A stretch of DNA of 64,000 nt from Misgurnus anguillicaudatus (taxonomy: Eukaryota > Chordata > Actinopteri > Cypriniformes > Cobitidae): the NCBI RefSeq assembly GCF_027580225.2, contig NC_073340.2, forward strand, positions 32,934,501-32,998,500, written 5' to 3'. Shown here piece by piece: positions 35,401 to 47,764 of the stretch. The position numbers and the translations under genes are program-made. The notes beneath the pieces are model-generated. The model was not told the origin of the DNA and searched no databases. It was given only the letters and a program-made list of their open reading frames with translations. Every line of letters begins with the position of its first letter. Position 1 is the first letter of the stretch.

Positions 35401-38400
35401 CAAAAATGAAAACAGATAAGATCAATCATTTATTTCATTAACACGCAAGCTTTGAGAAAATAGATCCAAGGCCAAAGAGAGATTTTACAGTCCACATGAA
35501 ATCACAGTAGACCACCCATTTACTTGCGTAATACTCATTTATAGGCCTATCGTGGGCAATTAATCCTTTTTTTTTTGGCTCATAATAAATCCATCATTGC
35601 AAAATTAAAATGTGTTGTGAAATGTCTTTTAAACATTACAGAACAATGCATATCAAAATTATTTCTGCTAAGCAAAAAATAAAAGTCCCCACACATCTCT
35701 TGCCATTGACCAGCAAAGCATTACACAATCCCAGCTCAGAGTAGGCCTGCAAAATATATTAAAATTATCATAATATTGCAAATGTTTTGATTATAATATG
35801 CGCAGCTCAATGGTATGCAATATTTAATGACTTCACTACTTCAAAAAGTTACACAAGGTCAAAGTTTTAGATCGATGGCGGATGGTTTGTTTCCCCAAAA
35901 ATAATATGCAACATGTTGCTTATAATTTGTCATTTATAGTTTTTAATGTAATTTAAATGACACAAATACAAATTTAAAGTATTACTGTATTGCATCTCTT
36001 AGGCAGCAAGTTATCGCATACCGCCTTTTAATTTAATATTATAAAGCCTTGGTTTAGACTGAGGAAATAAAAGTTAATATACATTTTTGTTAATATATTG
36101 GGGGAAAAAAATCTATAAAATCTTCAATTTATTTCCCACCCTTTACTTTCTGTTTCAATAGGAAATACATCAACACAGGAGGGAAAACTGCACACGGTCT
36201 GGTAAATGTTTGATGTTTAAACATGAAACTGTGACTCGACGCAATCCTAATCCATCTGTTTTGTGTGTATCAGTGTTTCTCTCTCCACACCTCGCACCGC
36301 ACCCATGTGATCTCCCACTTGAAGGGAAGGACGCTGGGTCACAGAGACATGATTCACTGTTCCTTAAACCAAACCATCGGCTCAATACAAACACTTAACA
36401 TCTCCAAATCTGCAGTGCATACTTTACATGCACACATCTCTACTGAATCGCCATGTATGTGGCATTGGTGCATGTACATACGTACGGTAAAAATATTTTA
36501 AAGGCACAGGTTTCAAATAAATTTCAAAAGAAAAACTACAGACCAGCAAAGCAAAAGCGTTTATGACCGACACGATGTTGACTTATAAAGAAATTAAACA
36601 AACTCAGCCTGCTGTCTAGATTCAACGTTGTTTTCGCGACAGATTTTTGCTTTTTTGTTTAACAAGCATAACACTGACTTGTGTCAGATTTTAAAATGTT
36701 GACTCAAAAAGTTATAGATGGACTTTAACAGCTACAGAAACTTTCTGTTTGCACAAAAAGTTTTTACAAAAAAAGTTAAAGCTGCGGTCGGCAACTTATT
36801 TTATCATATTTTTTGATCATATTCACTGAAACCAACACTATGCTCCGATAGAACATCAATTAGACTGTTTAAGAAAAAAACCCGCGCTTCTAGCTCCACC
36901 TGGAGCCTGTTATTTGTTTTGCAAAAATCCACCGCTCCCGGTTCATTTGGTCCAATCAGCGCAGGGCTGTGTAAAATCTGCCTGTCAAATCACAGTACCT
37001 GGCACGCGCCACAAATCCCCATCCCCATCGCGCGCGTTACAATATCACGTGCATCCGCCTGAATTCATAGTTGTTTTGGTTTGAACAGCGTGATGGCGGA
37101 GACAGAGTCGTATAAAAATAGAGTTACGACACTCACATAGACGACCGTTGTAAGAATGGAATGCGGAAGTAACAGCGTGTCATGTAGTGACGCATAGTTC
37201 CAAACGCAGCACTGAAGCCCATTCATTTCAATGACACCTGCTGGTAAATCAATGAAATTACCGTTTCTCTTTACATTTTCAGACATTTTATGAATATAGT
37301 CAACAGTGATATTTTATGAACTCTGCTGTAGGTAATGATTATCGTTAATAATAACTAGAATTTTTTTTATATTTTAATGAGTTATGTATAATGTGTGAAT
37401 AATATAGATTTAATGGTTTAATATTTTATTACTGGTGGCCATCTACTTTATACTTATCTTTTTTTATATATTACGAGTAACACTAGGGGGCAACAGCGAC
37501 AACCTAATGCCTCATAAGAAAGTCACACTGCTTCACAATGCTGCTATGTGTTTCATTGTGTTTGGTAAGTAATACGAGTGATGTATCCTCGAAAATCATG
37601 TATAATTATATTAACATTTAATGTCTACTATAAATACAATTAAATATGAATTTAGTATGTTTCTGTTATGCTTCACTGTTACAAATAACCGCGTTGGCGA
37701 TCTTTTTTGTGATTTTAATATAGTAAAAGTGTAGGAATTATGTTTTTAGCAGATTGATAGCCATTCATATAGCCATATTTTTGCTATAAAAATAAAAGAT
37801 AAACTGTGTTGCTGTAGTTGGTATAGATAACCACAGTTATCTCTGGGTCATCATTAACTGTTTATCTTTATTAACTGATTTACTGTATTTCCATCACTCC
37901 CTAGTAAAAAAACGTTATAAACATAGTAAGTATAGTGATCAATTCACATTACAAGCTAATATTTACCTAAAATAGCTGAAAACCTATGCAAACAGATTGA
38001 CAGCCCTGCTTGGTTAGGAACTGTAGAACGTTACATGAATCACGTGACCGCGCAGCGGCGAGATCAAAGCGTTTCGTAACTCTCTCTTTATATGACTCTG
38101 GGCGGAGAGAACTTTCAGTAACAAACTTTCGATTTCTCGGTTAACAACTAGAGCTAGGAAAACAACCAATGAAAAGAAGGAAACAAAGATAGAAAGCGAC
38201 TGTGACCGTATTAAAACTAGGATCAATATCGGACCGGCATTTGAAAGGAATCTACGAGATTTCAAGCTGGATGCAGAGCTTGCCACATTTCTTCTCAACA
38301 GGTAATTGTGCTTTAGCAACCATTGATTGTGTTTCGGAGTGTTACGTAAGTAATCTAAGTATTCTTGCTAAGTATGCGTTCACAATAATACTTTTGCACA

Positions 38401-41400
38401 CGCGCTGACGAGAACGAGCTCTGAGGGAGGTTGCTCGGAGGTAGTGGGGGAGGGACATGAAATTGTAAACATTTGGAAACTGCTCAATCCTCCAGAGTTG
38501 CCGACGGCAGCTTTAAGAAGAAATGGTTCTTCGGAATCACTTTGCAATTAGTTTGTATTTGTAAACAATATAGTTAATGCATTCAACAATATGAAAAACA
38601 AAAAACAATACTTCTGCATTTATTAATCTTAGTGCATGTTTGGCATTTACTAATACATTCATTAAATCAAGCATTGTAACTGCATTAATGCACCATGAAC
38701 CAACACAAATAACTGTATTGACACTTACAAGAAATAATACATGTTGAAAAACTATAATGTTCATTGTTTGTTCATGTTAGTTTACTTGTATTAACTAATA
38801 CACTTAATGTAAAGTGTAATCGGTTATGTTAACTCTTTACAAAAATGCAATTATCACAGCTTTTGGTATTTTTTAAGAAACCTACCCATATTTGAGAGGT
38901 GATGAAAAGAAAACAAAATGAAGATAAAACATGTTCCCCAAAACACTGAGTTGTTTATCTGTGAACAGACTGATGACTGAATAGTGATGGCTAAATTATT
39001 TAAAACTGGGTTTAATGGTGGTATCCACCACTCAAATCTTCTAAGCATATTTGCTTAATAGCACAGTAAAATAAACCTTCCTGCGATCCTACAGACATAC
39101 AGTTAGTACTGCTATAATTTACATCTTATGATACATAGGGTTTTTACAATTTGTATTTTTTAGCAAAGCCGCTTTACAGTAAATCTTTCTTTCTTTCTTT
39201 CCTTTTAAATGCCATACCAGCTTCTAAGGCTATATTCATGGCGAGAACAAAGTATAATTTAATAAAGCAAGATTAAAAAAGATGTTTACATTTTTTTCCT
39301 CTAGAAATCTTAAAACCATGTTTGGATTCTTTACAGTACATAAATACAAGAGGACTACAAGGAAATATAATACAACCTCTTATTGTTTTTTGTGGTTGAT
39401 ATTTATCGGCCGATTTTTGATGAATTTGAAACCATCGGCATATCGGCACTAGCACAAGAAAGGCCGAAACCGATTGTTTATTAATTAACTGCATAAAGAA
39501 ATCCATTATAATGTAAAAAATGAGTTAATGTTGTTAATAAAATAAATGCAGAATAGCAAAAACCACCTTTGAAGGTTGTCATGCTGTCTTCTTATATTTG
39601 TTTTAGCTTAATTTGTGTCTCTCTTATTATGTTGGTCAGTTGAAATGTTAATTAGATCCAATCCATGTTCAGTAAAAATAATTTGATGCAGAAATAAACT
39701 AGCTAATAGACCAACTGTATAGTATTGTATACAAGTGTTTAATATCGGTATCGGTCAGAAGTTGTCCGTTTAAATCGGTATCGGCCCAAAAAATCCTATC
39801 GGTGCATCCCTAGCTGATGTATTTGTAAAAATACAATATATCAAATATATTTTATGCTATATTTTATTTGTATGTATATTTGCCTAAAGTACTCTTGTAT
39901 TTATGTATTTATTGTAAAGCTACTTCGCTAAAATTATAAAAAAGCTATAGAAATAAATTATAATTGCATTGAATTATTCAAAGTTTCTTAACTCTTTCCC
40001 CGCCAGCGTTTCTTTTTTAAAAAAAGAGATAATGTTCTTCTTTAAATACGTCAACATTTATTGTATCAAATTAAATAACAGACCCTCTGCCTTCAAACAA
40101 CAACAAGTCAACAAAAAATGTTGGTTGCACGAAACTCCAAATTAGACACCAATGGGTTGAAAAAGTGAATGAAAAAGTGAAAAGAAAGTAAAAACTAAAA
40201 CATCACAAAAAGCTCATGCACTGAAAATCGATCCCAGTCTCTCACCACATACACAAATACCTTGTTCACACTGTCAGTCCAAATCTGATTTTGGTGCATA
40301 TCCGATTGGAATCAAATCACATGTAGAACGTGCAAAAAAAACCCCGCACGAAATTCGTTTTTTTTCTAATTCGTTTCAGGCTATATCCAGATGTGGTTTG
40401 AAATCAGTTTCAAAACGCATTTCCGTAAATCCATTTCATTCTGACTGCTCTGATCGCATTTGTGTAGCTTTTTGGTTATGTCAAGCTACAGGACGCACAA
40501 ATTGGATTTGAACAGATGTGATACACAATATGGACAGTGAGTTTGTCAAATTGGATATGCACCAAAATCAGATACGGACCTAGGCTATGTTTACATTAAT
40601 GCGTTTATCCTTTAAAACGCGTTACTTTTGCTACGTTTGCTACGCGTAATAAACTCATCATCCAGCGCGGCAAACTGGATCAACTGCAGCACATACGGAG
40701 CAGCCAGGGAACTACAAAATGGTCGCATATGCTTATGTGCATATGTGTTTATAGCATCCAAGTTGGCTTTATTTTGTGTGCAAGCACGTTGTGTCTCTCC
40801 CATGTCCGTTCACGTGCTCTTTGTTTCTCAATGAATTGGGTGCGACGCGAAGCAACCTCAGTGTCACATTGTATCCTTTCATGTTTCTGAACTTGAGCAG
40901 AGTTTTACCATTAGAGGTCTTTCTTCACTGAAAACGCGGGACCTGTACGATTCCGGGTTTATATTTTAAATGGTCAGTCAGGTCCCGGTCGGTCCTAGTT
41001 TATTTTCTTCGGGTCCCAAGTCTGATTAATATTGTTAATATTAAAACCCGAGTCGATCGAAGAACGGCCGCGAGCGCCAAGCTCGAGTCCTGTGTCAGCG
41101 TGCCTCCGGTTTCAATGGCGATAACAACTGGCTCTTGTCACGACCACGCGCCGCTTCATTTTCTTTATCCCATTTTTTAATAATCTTACTATTAATAGAC
41201 CATATCTTTACTAAAATCTAAACAGTTTGCACAGAGATTGTAGCAAAAAGCGGTGCTAATACTGAATGAGCAAAGCTCTAGCTGACTCAGGACATAAAAA
41301 CCGCAAAGCTGTAATGTAACGTCTGTTCTCGGGACAGCAAGTAGACTTCTAAATCTGAAATAATGAGTGGATTAAGCTTTTTTTAATCGGCAAAAGAGAA

Positions 41401-44400
41401 AAGAAAGCAGAAGCAGTAAAAGTGCCTATCTAATAGAAATTATTAACATTATAACATCAGTCACATTTATAATCTATAGACCTGCACTGTCTATTAATAT
41501 ACTGTACATAGTATTGTATATAATTGAGTTTGATAAAAGGGGTCATCAAATTGCTTCATATATCAGTGCAAAAACATAAAGTGTTTTCGTGGTGCTTTAA
41601 CAAACAGTGTCAGCTTTGTTTATGGCAAAGAAAGTTTGGGGTGGTTAGATTAATGAACTATGTGAAATTAATATTAATGTTTAATAAATCAAAGTATTGT
41701 GTTGTGTCACACATTATTAGTTCTTTGTCACATGTATAGTAGACCATTTTTTGTCGGTGGATAATAATGATTGCCCTTTTCACCAGCTACCACCACAAGT
41801 AAATTTCAGATCTGTGGGAAACACTGCTATGTTGCTAGCGGAGGACGTGCACGGACCTCGCACACTTTAAAAAATTAATGCAATAAGCATTTCTGGTAGG
41901 CTAAAGCAATACTTCACCTCTTACTATGTTTGATTGAAGTTTGCATTTGCTGAAATTTATTTTTGCTTCAAGTTCGCTACTGTTTAGTACTGTTCACTTG
42001 AATGCTTTCTTTTTAAATCATAAAGACCTTTCTGTTTAGTTATAAAATCAAAATTAACCTATTAATCATATTCATTTTGATGTGAACGATTTCTTTAAAT
42101 AAATAAAATGAGTTTTACAGATGTTCGGCTTTCTTATATCATGCTATTAAAATAAAAATGGTCTCTAGAGTCTGGAGAGAAAGCCAGATAATTTTCCATG
42201 AAACATCAAAAATAGATGAAGGCAAAGGAAGCCATTGGTTAATAAAAGTCCAGTTTGTATGTATACATGATGAATCAATCTCCAGTCACACATGTATAAC
42301 AGAAAGTAATGGGATGACTGAATCATTAGTCTGTAAATCTTACGAAAATTGCTGTAATATGTACAGGTCATATTTCATTCAAACCTAAAGATCATATTAA
42401 ACTACACTCTCCTAAAAGAAAATAACTAGGACTATATAAAGATTGTTTTGCCCTGCAATTCTCATTGCTGTAATGCAAAACAAACACTTATTGTTATGCA
42501 TTAAACAACAAAACACTTGCAATCTCATTAAGTTTTATTTGTGCATATATCTGCACCGTTAGTCCATGTGGCCTTTTAATGCAACTTCTCACAAAATGGG
42601 CACAATGTTTGAAAAATTACACTAAAAATTGTGTCCCGAAACATCACGTAAACAAGAAAATGTCATGTGCGAGCGGCTTATAAAGGTAAAAAATAAAATG
42701 TTGAACTATTACATGGAAATACAAAAAAAAAAAAAAAAAAACACTATAACAACACATGTGACACAAACATGTCCTATTAGCTATTAACACAATTAGTTAT
42801 TAACAACCCCAATCTTTATTCTTGTGCTGTGTCTGCACATCTTTCCTTTGAGACAAAAACAACTGTAAGGGCTAAGCTGTAATACAGTACAACATCATCA
42901 GCAGGAGGTATATCACAAATGATGCCCACCCATAATAAAGCAGCCTAATATTACGATTCATCCCGAAGCATCTAACATCCACGTCGGACATCGATCCACA
43001 AACTACAGCATTGATTACATCAGCGCCTCTCGGAGCGAGATATGATCACAGCATCATACAGTAAACCCAAACAACACCACATAAGATGACGCGGGACCGC
43101 CGGGGAGCCTCTACGGACGAGGAAAAGCAGACCGAGTCTGTCCTGTTAAAACTGAAAAACAAGCGGAGCCCTCGCTGTGACAGTCGAACGGAGATAAATG
43201 CGAACATACCCATCCTGAAAGGCAGAGAGAGGCCATTATAGCACAGACCAGCGGCACACACAAGACAGCCGTGGAAGATTTAAGAGCCTGGAAGAAGATG
43301 AGATGGGATGCGGACGCCGTGGGCTCGGCTGTGGGAGGGTGAGAGAGGGGCGCCCTGCGACCATGCCAGTCAGGTAAGATGATAAGGGAACCCCTCCTTG
43401 TAAGTTTCGCAACAAAAACTGCTATTGAGATTCATTCATATCACTTTGATACACATTCGTCATCACTCATTTTCTTTACATTTACAACTAGGTGTGGGCT
43501 TAGGTTTACAGTTTAGTCAATATTCTTACTCGTGTATGTTTAGTCAAAAACCGTTTCAAATCACGCATTATGTTTTTTTACTTTTTACATTTACTTTGCA
43601 ACAATGACTGTTTTTAGGATGCAGCTGACTTCATCACTATTACAATTTTTTTTTACCAAACATTTAATTCCCAACACTATTTCACAGCAATTTGCATGCA
43701 TTTTTTGATGTGGTTAATTCATATGAATTATTTCGCCCCTGTGATGATGGTTTGGGGCGGGGTTAGAGTATACATTTTTTTATGTTTTTTGGGGCATTTT
43801 CAATGCCCAGTTGACAGACAGAAATGTAAGAGGACAGGAAAGTACAAGGTGGAGAAAGGGACAGGCAAAGGACGCCGAGCTGGGACTCGATCTTGGGTCG
43901 TCGAAAGCGAATCTGTGCTACGTATCAGTGTTTTAATCTAATAATCGTACGTTTGGCACGATTCACTTATTACGAATTCCTGTGAGATCAGGTTGTAAAC
44001 CAGACAAAATTCAAGAATAGTGATTAGCGCTCAAAGATTACCAAATCTAATTATAAAATTTTTTTGCACATTTATTCCTATTAATTCCTTGGGAAGATCT
44101 TTTTTTTTTTACAACATATGAATATTTAGCAAGCCAACAGAACCGCCAATATTATTAACAGAAACATCACATGATTATTTAGGTTCATAACTTATCCTTT
44201 GGTTCCTATTCTTGAGCTTTTAAGAAATAAAATTAACAAAAATAGAAACATTTACAATTTAGGAATTTTACTAGGATAACATCTTGTTTCACGTGCAATA
44301 CTCTATGTTTGCATCCCGCACCCACACCGAATGAACAATATTTTCACAACACTAGATCTTGGAACACAATGCCTTGATGGTTCAACATAAAATGTGACAA

Positions 44401-47400
44401 ACTGTGTATAATAAATCTGCACTTTCTCCTTTTTCTTAAAGTTGCAATAAAATTTTAATGAAAAACTGAAATTTGTTTTGGAATATTGTTCTTTTTTTAC
44501 TTATCTGTGAGCTTCTTTTTTTAATTCATGTGCTCTTATAATCTTTAATCAAAAATGCAAATCTTTTGATGAAATAAACTAGAAAATGACAACATTATCA
44601 GATGCATCTCTCTCTCGTTCGGTGGGTCGCGCGCACATACAAGAATGTGCATCCAAATTTCGGAAGTTAGACGACTCAGCTGCAGCAGGCAGGCATAAGA
44701 TTGATAAAAACACACTTGAGAAGAAATGCGCAGCAACTCAAAAAGACTTGTTTCTAAGACCATAATGCCAATTTGGCGCTTTGTTTTAAGTAAAGGGTGT
44801 GGAGGCGTAGAGCAGCATACACAGTTATTAACTTATGCGCGATCTACCGGCATTGCATTTGCAATCGACTGGTCGTATTGGACACCCCTGCATTAAATGA
44901 ACATTAACATGGAGCCCTGAGATGTATGAACCTGTTTTAATGAACAGTACCTTAAATAAGAACATCAAATGCACACATAAGCAACGCATTAAAACACAAG
45001 TGCACCTGTTACTGCATCCGCCACGCCTTCTCGTGCAAAAACCAATGTTGCACGCGCGCGTGCGTCAAGCTGATTCTGACTGGAAAGGATTTACCGAGAG
45101 TTTTCAAAATCACGGTAATCAAACACGGTTGTAATGATAATTACATTTTAAACGATAATACTAACCGTCAGGACATTTTATCATGGTTAATCGTGAAACG
45201 GGTAATCGTCCCATCCCTACGTTCAATGTTTGCGGAAATAAAATTGGGAAAAAAACGATTTGTGGCCGTGAGAATCGATTTTGAATCAACCACAGAAAAA
45301 AGCGATTAATCGAAAAATCCATTTTTTTTTTGCCCAGCCCTAGTAAAGGCGTGACGTGGCTAAAGTGGCTGGTTGCTGAAACCACACCTGCCCAGCTTGA
45401 CGGTAGTGACAGCAGTGGCAGTTCACCCGTCACTCAAGTGGCCACACCCTTAATTATGTAAAACTTTAAGGCTTAATATAATTTAAACGGATGAGTTATA
45501 AAAAAAAATAAAAAAATCACCCTCTCACAGTGGTCATAAAGGGAAAATTAGCTATATAGATCAAAAACACTTTTTGTACCACTCTGTAAACATTTATTTC
45601 TGTTGTAAAGTTGGGCAATATAACATGGGGGTCTTTGGGAATCGACTCCCTTTTGGTCTCTAGCGGCCCGTCGATGGGTTGCAGTTTGAATCACTTTCGT
45701 ATTGGCTTCATCAGAGAGAGATCGGAAGGTTACCCCTCTGTCCCCACGAAAATAAAGACAATCGCTACTTCCATTTCATGGCGACTTTAAACATAAGCTA
45801 CATCCTTATCATGTTGGTATAACAAAATATATACGTCCACAGAATGACATATTAGGTTAACACACAGTATTCACATACAGTGTTCTCGAAATAACCTTCT
45901 CGTCCACATAGGACCACACCACTCGGATGATATTACACAAGTCCATATAAATTTTTTCCCTAGAAATCAGTTCCTATTTTCACAGAGCGGGAAGCGGAGG
46001 TCTGGAGGTCAAACACACATCGAAAATATCCCACCAGCAAACAAACACCACCAAAAGAACTTAATAAAAATTTCTTCAAACGTTATTAATGAGGATTTCT
46101 ACTCATTGCGAAATGAGATACAGTTAGGAAATAATTGGGTTTACTTAAAAATGGTAACATTATATCATGACGCAACAATGACACACAGCACGACACAGTA
46201 CAGGCCGAAAGAATGTGCTTCTTACTTTTTACAGCAAAACAATGCATAAAAGTCCTCATTATAATATATAATAAACATAACAAGTCTTTCATACACAGAA
46301 TCTCAGCATTCATAATAATTAAGTAAACTTGGGCCTACATCTCAGCTTGCTCGGATCATCATCATGGATGTGGAGCCATCCTCGGATACGGCACATATGA
46401 ATGAAGTAAGCTGGTCTGACCAGTTGGACGTGCTTTCCGCTCTTTCAAAGACAGGATGTGCTTCCCTATCGAAGCCCCGGAAATCAGCACACATTCCCAC
46501 TAAACCCCCACCATCGGCCCCATCCATCATTGTACCACGTACCGTGACACATCAACCTTTTATTTATTATAAAGCACAATGTGCTGTGCTATGTTGATTC
46601 ATCTAACTGACTTACAATACTTCCTAAGATTAAAAAAACCTTAATGAAACATCTTGAAAGTTTCCTGTGTTGATGCAATTCCTTTCAAACAAAAAGTTGA
46701 TGTTGGACACTAAAGGACTGTAGTAAACATCACAGCCTTGCATTTTAAACACCCAAATCTGAGGGAGACTTTTAAGATGCACTTGCACATAGGTGACCTT
46801 AAATTTACAATACTTAAATGTACCCATTTGACACATATGCTTTCATCCAAAGCAACTGACAATGCATTTTAAGCTATTCATTTTATCAGTATGTGTCCAC
46901 TATGAGAATCAAATCCACGATCTGTGTGTTGCAAACAGATCTACCTATTAAGCAACTGAAAGACAATACTTCTATATTAATAATTTGCATTACAGTACTG
47001 TACAGTAGTAGTGTCTGTCTGTCTGTCTGTCTACCACAATCATGAACTCTCAGACATACCAACATATAAGCAGGGCCCATTGAAAGTTATTAATAACATC
47101 TCAGATGAAGGTACACAATGCTAAGTGGGTGTGAATATGCCTCAAAGTATAATGCTAGCAAACCCCAGCCATCATAGTTTTTATACAGATCTCTTTCGAT
47201 AACTCCAACAGTAACCTGAGAGCTTTTAAAAACAAGACACGGCATAATTTACCTTCTGCAACATCTTCATCGATGGCTCCTTTCACCTGGGAGAAGCACC
47301 ACTGGAAATCATTGCTTCCACCAACCCCTGCAACCAACACAACACAAATGCATGTGAATGCATGCTCGAATCGACCCTTTCGATATATATCATCAACCCC

Positions 47401-47579
47401 AAAACCCATCTGCATAGATAAATACCCCATACGAGCATGCACATTACAATAAACTAGAATACAAGGGTTTGCTTAAGTGTCATTTAAAGGGGTCTGGTTT
47501 AATGTTTAGGCCGCGCCGCCGCTGCTGCGCGCCCCCGCCTACCAACACAAAACCCCCGCGCGGCGCGTTTACCTGCCAT
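26215..47579 (-). CDS. ppp2r2d: PP2A regulatory subunit B55 delta (ten exons)
   Basis: Coding exons in transcript order are 47573-47579, 47253-47327, 35295-35392, 35032-35197, 34774-34886, 31142-31319, 30502-30666, 26993-27162, 26696-26787 and 26215-26488. They sum to 1338 nt, or 445 residues plus stop (family about 447). The product is the WD40-propeller B subunit that selects substrates for the PP2A A/C core. The delta form is known for restraint by ENSA/ARPP19 at mitosis. Hallmarks are [60 protein letters not shown], the conserved [10 protein letters not shown] and [10 protein letters not shown] blades, and [14 protein letters not shown]. Delta is chosen over alpha, beta and gamma by the N-terminus, [20 protein letters not shown] and the bnip3 neighbour. 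Exon lengths 98, 166, 113, 178, 165, 170 and 92 match my memory of the family. Oddities are a CG acceptor at exon 5 and loss of the usual last two residues. Confidence 0.95.
26696..26787 (-). CDS. ppp2r2d: ppp2r2d exon 9
   Basis: Encodes [19 protein letters not shown] and [11 protein letters not shown] with perfect GT-AG borders. The 92-bp length is typical of the family. Confidence 0.95.
26993..27162 (-). CDS. ppp2r2d: ppp2r2d exon 8
   Basis: Encodes [20 protein letters not shown], then [20 protein letters not shown] and [15 protein letters not shown]. The acceptor is TTTTTCAAG and the donor CAG|GTACAC. Confidence 0.95.
27910..29322 (-). mobile_element. Broken Tc1/mariner transposon
   Basis: The left end CAGTGTGGAAAATGAGTATT follows a TA at 27908-27909. 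An inner inverted repeat pairs about 28030-28084 with 29268-29322, including TTGCAGCTGTATCATAC. The outer right terminal repeat is absent: sequence past 29322 does not mirror the left end. The element carries a degenerate transposase on the minus strand, antisense to nothing and parallel to ppp2r2d. Confidence 0.8.
28102..29104 (-). pseudogene. Tc1-family transposase pseudogene (DD34E)
   Basis: The N-terminal helix-turn-helix part starts at the ATG ending at 29104 ([20 protein letters not shown]...[20 protein letters not shown]). Near 28970 the homology jumps to another frame, continuing [17 protein letters not shown] to IANKG, so at least one frameshift separates the DNA-binding and catalytic halves. 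The catalytic half still has [15 protein letters not shown] and [15 protein letters not shown], the DD34E triad. The C-terminal few residues are also lost to an early stop. It probably cannot make an active enzyme. The plus-strand frame at 28253-28777 is its shadow. Confidence 0.9.
29703..29973. mobile_element. TTAA-flanked MITE AGCAACACTATGTAG
   Basis: The ends AGCAACACTATGTAGTTT and AACTACATAGTGTTGCT are inverted, with TTAA at 29699-29702 and 29974-29977. It is 271 bp and non-coding. The frame at 29710-29919 is internal spacer. I recognise this family as widespread in fish. Confidence 0.85.
30502..30666 (-). CDS. ppp2r2d: ppp2r2d exon 7
   Basis: Encodes [20 protein letters not shown], then [20 protein letters not shown] and [14 protein letters not shown]. 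The 165-bp length is typical. The donor is AAAT|GTGAGT. Confidence 0.95.
31142..31319 (-). CDS. ppp2r2d: ppp2r2d exon 6
   Basis: Encodes [20 protein letters not shown], then [20 protein letters not shown] and [19 protein letters not shown]. The acceptor is CTCTGCAG and the donor TTTTA|GTATCC. 178 bp. Confidence 0.95.
32044..33616. mobile_element. Inverted copy of the AGGGTTCCCACA element, with insertions
   Basis: 32044-32260 is the reverse complement of the right part of 17299-17998, including GGTCCAATACCCTC and the nested GCGCTGCGTCACTG piece. 33545-33616 (CTTTCAAGGATTTCAAGGACC) is the reverse of its left end. Between them lie a truncated AGGGCTGCACGTTTAATCG element starting near 32264 and the hAT element at 32726-33082. 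Confidence 0.65.
32726..33082. mobile_element. Short hAT element TAGGGATGCATATCAATTAA
   Basis: The ends TAGGGATGCATATCAATTAA and TTAATTGATATGCATCCCTA are perfect inverted repeats. The 8-bp duplication GTGTATAT is at 32718-32725 and 33083-33090. The interior is TA-rich. 357 bp, non-autonomous. Confidence 0.85.
34774..34886 (-). CDS. ppp2r2d: ppp2r2d exon 5 (non-consensus acceptor)
   Basis: Encodes [20 protein letters not shown] and [18 protein letters not shown]. The homologous start at 34886 gives the usual 113-bp exon, but the intron then ends in TTTTCTCAAACG, so CG replaces AG. An upstream AG would start the exon at 34925 and add 13 residues in frame ([13 protein letters not shown]). A lost A in AAACAG, real or a sequencing error, would explain the site. 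Donor is CGG|GTGAGT. Confidence 0.88.
35032..35197 (-). CDS. ppp2r2d: ppp2r2d exon 4
   Basis: Encodes [20 protein letters not shown], then [20 protein letters not shown] and [15 protein letters not shown]. It carries the acidic blade-2 surface that in B55 contacts the scaffold subunit. 166 bp. Confidence 0.95.
35295..35392 (-). CDS. ppp2r2d: ppp2r2d exon 3
   Basis: Encodes [20 protein letters not shown] and [12 protein letters not shown], the first WD40 blade. In the B55 family alternative first exons splice to this junction. Confidence 0.95.
36780..38512. mobile_element. TTAA element AGCTGCGGTCGGCAACT
   Basis: The ends AGCTGCGGTCGGCAACT and AGTTGCCGACGGCAGCT are inverted, with TTAA at 36776-36779 and 38513-38516. 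At 1733 bp it is longer than most of the set. An AT-rich interior (about 37300-37950) may be a further insertion. The short frames inside show no transposase motifs. Confidence 0.8.
39400..39813. repeat. TATCGGCCGAT-type repeat, hAT-like
   Basis: The text runs from TATCGGCCGATTTTTG to ATCGGTGCATCCCTA. Such ATCGGTATCGGCC and GCATCCCTA ends are common in fish hAT-like elements. Exact left border and duplication not seen. Confidence 0.5.
40262..40585. mobile_element. Foldback MITE around CAAATCTGATTTTGGTGCAT
   Basis: 40270-40310 (CTGATTTTGGTGCATATCC) is inverted at 40545-40582 (GGATATGCACCAAAATCAG). A second inverted pair lies inside. Non-coding. The next bases (CTATGTTTACATTAATGCG) look like the end of another family. 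Confidence 0.65.
43046..43375 (-). promoter_or_regulatory. GC-rich patch with a possible alternative first exon of ppp2r2d
   Basis: This unique-looking patch is richer in G+C than the surrounding intron. On the minus strand it has ATGG|GTATGT at 43213-43208. Splicing that donor to exon 3 would keep frame and give a protein starting [10 protein letters not shown]. Alternative first exons at this junction are known for other B55 genes. On the plus strand, ATGCCAGTCAG|GTAAGA near 43361-43376 is an equally plausible unrelated exon. Neither is proven. Confidence 0.3.
45170..45346. repeat. Truncated right ends of two hAT-like repeats
   Basis: Contains GGTAATCGTCCCATCCCTA and, after 45241, GCGATTAATCG followed by GCCCAGCCCTA. 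Both resemble right termini of common fish hAT families. No matching left ends were found. Confidence 0.45.
46805..46945. repeat. Degraded SINE-like fragment
   Basis: Contains TCATCCAAAGCAACTGACAA and ATTTTATCAGTATGTGT, in the same order as at 9140-9262, but diverged. Confidence 0.45.
47013..47032. repeat. GTCT microsatellite
   Basis: Five tandem GTCT units. Confidence 0.9.
47253..47327 (-). CDS. ppp2r2d: ppp2r2d exon 2
   Basis: Acceptor TTGGTTGCAG. It encodes [20 protein letters not shown] and EDVAE. The donor is GAAG|GTAAAT. The short glycine-rich start is that of the delta member. Confidence 0.95.
47573..47579 (-). CDS. ppp2r2d: ppp2r2d exon 1, coding part
   Basis: Seven coding bases, ATGGCAG, followed by GTAAAC. 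They join exon 2 as [10 protein letters not shown], the expected delta N-terminus. The exon continues upstream as 5' UTR. Confidence 0.9.
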
Positions 47580-47764
47580 CCTCGCCTCGGTCTCGGGCCT
47601 GCGGTACGGCGTGTCCTCGAGCTCAGGCGTGCGATCGCGGGCGCACAGTGCGAACGAGCGTGGAGTGAAAGCGAGCGGAGACGCACGGAATCAGCGCGAG
47701 CGGGAGCAACCCGTGATTTCGCCTCGGTTCAAGATGGCGCACATTGCCCGTCGACATGACGCGG

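Larger units (their letters stand above)
35393..47252 (-). other. ppp2r2d intron 2 (11.9 kb)
   Basis: It holds the large TTAA element 36780-38512, repeats at 39400-39813, 40262-40585, 45170-45346 and 46805-46945, and a GC-rich patch at 43046-43375. Outside these (35400-36775, 38520-39390, 40600-43040, 43380-45160 and 45350-46800) the DNA is AT-rich and no exon was recognised. Confidence 0.8.
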
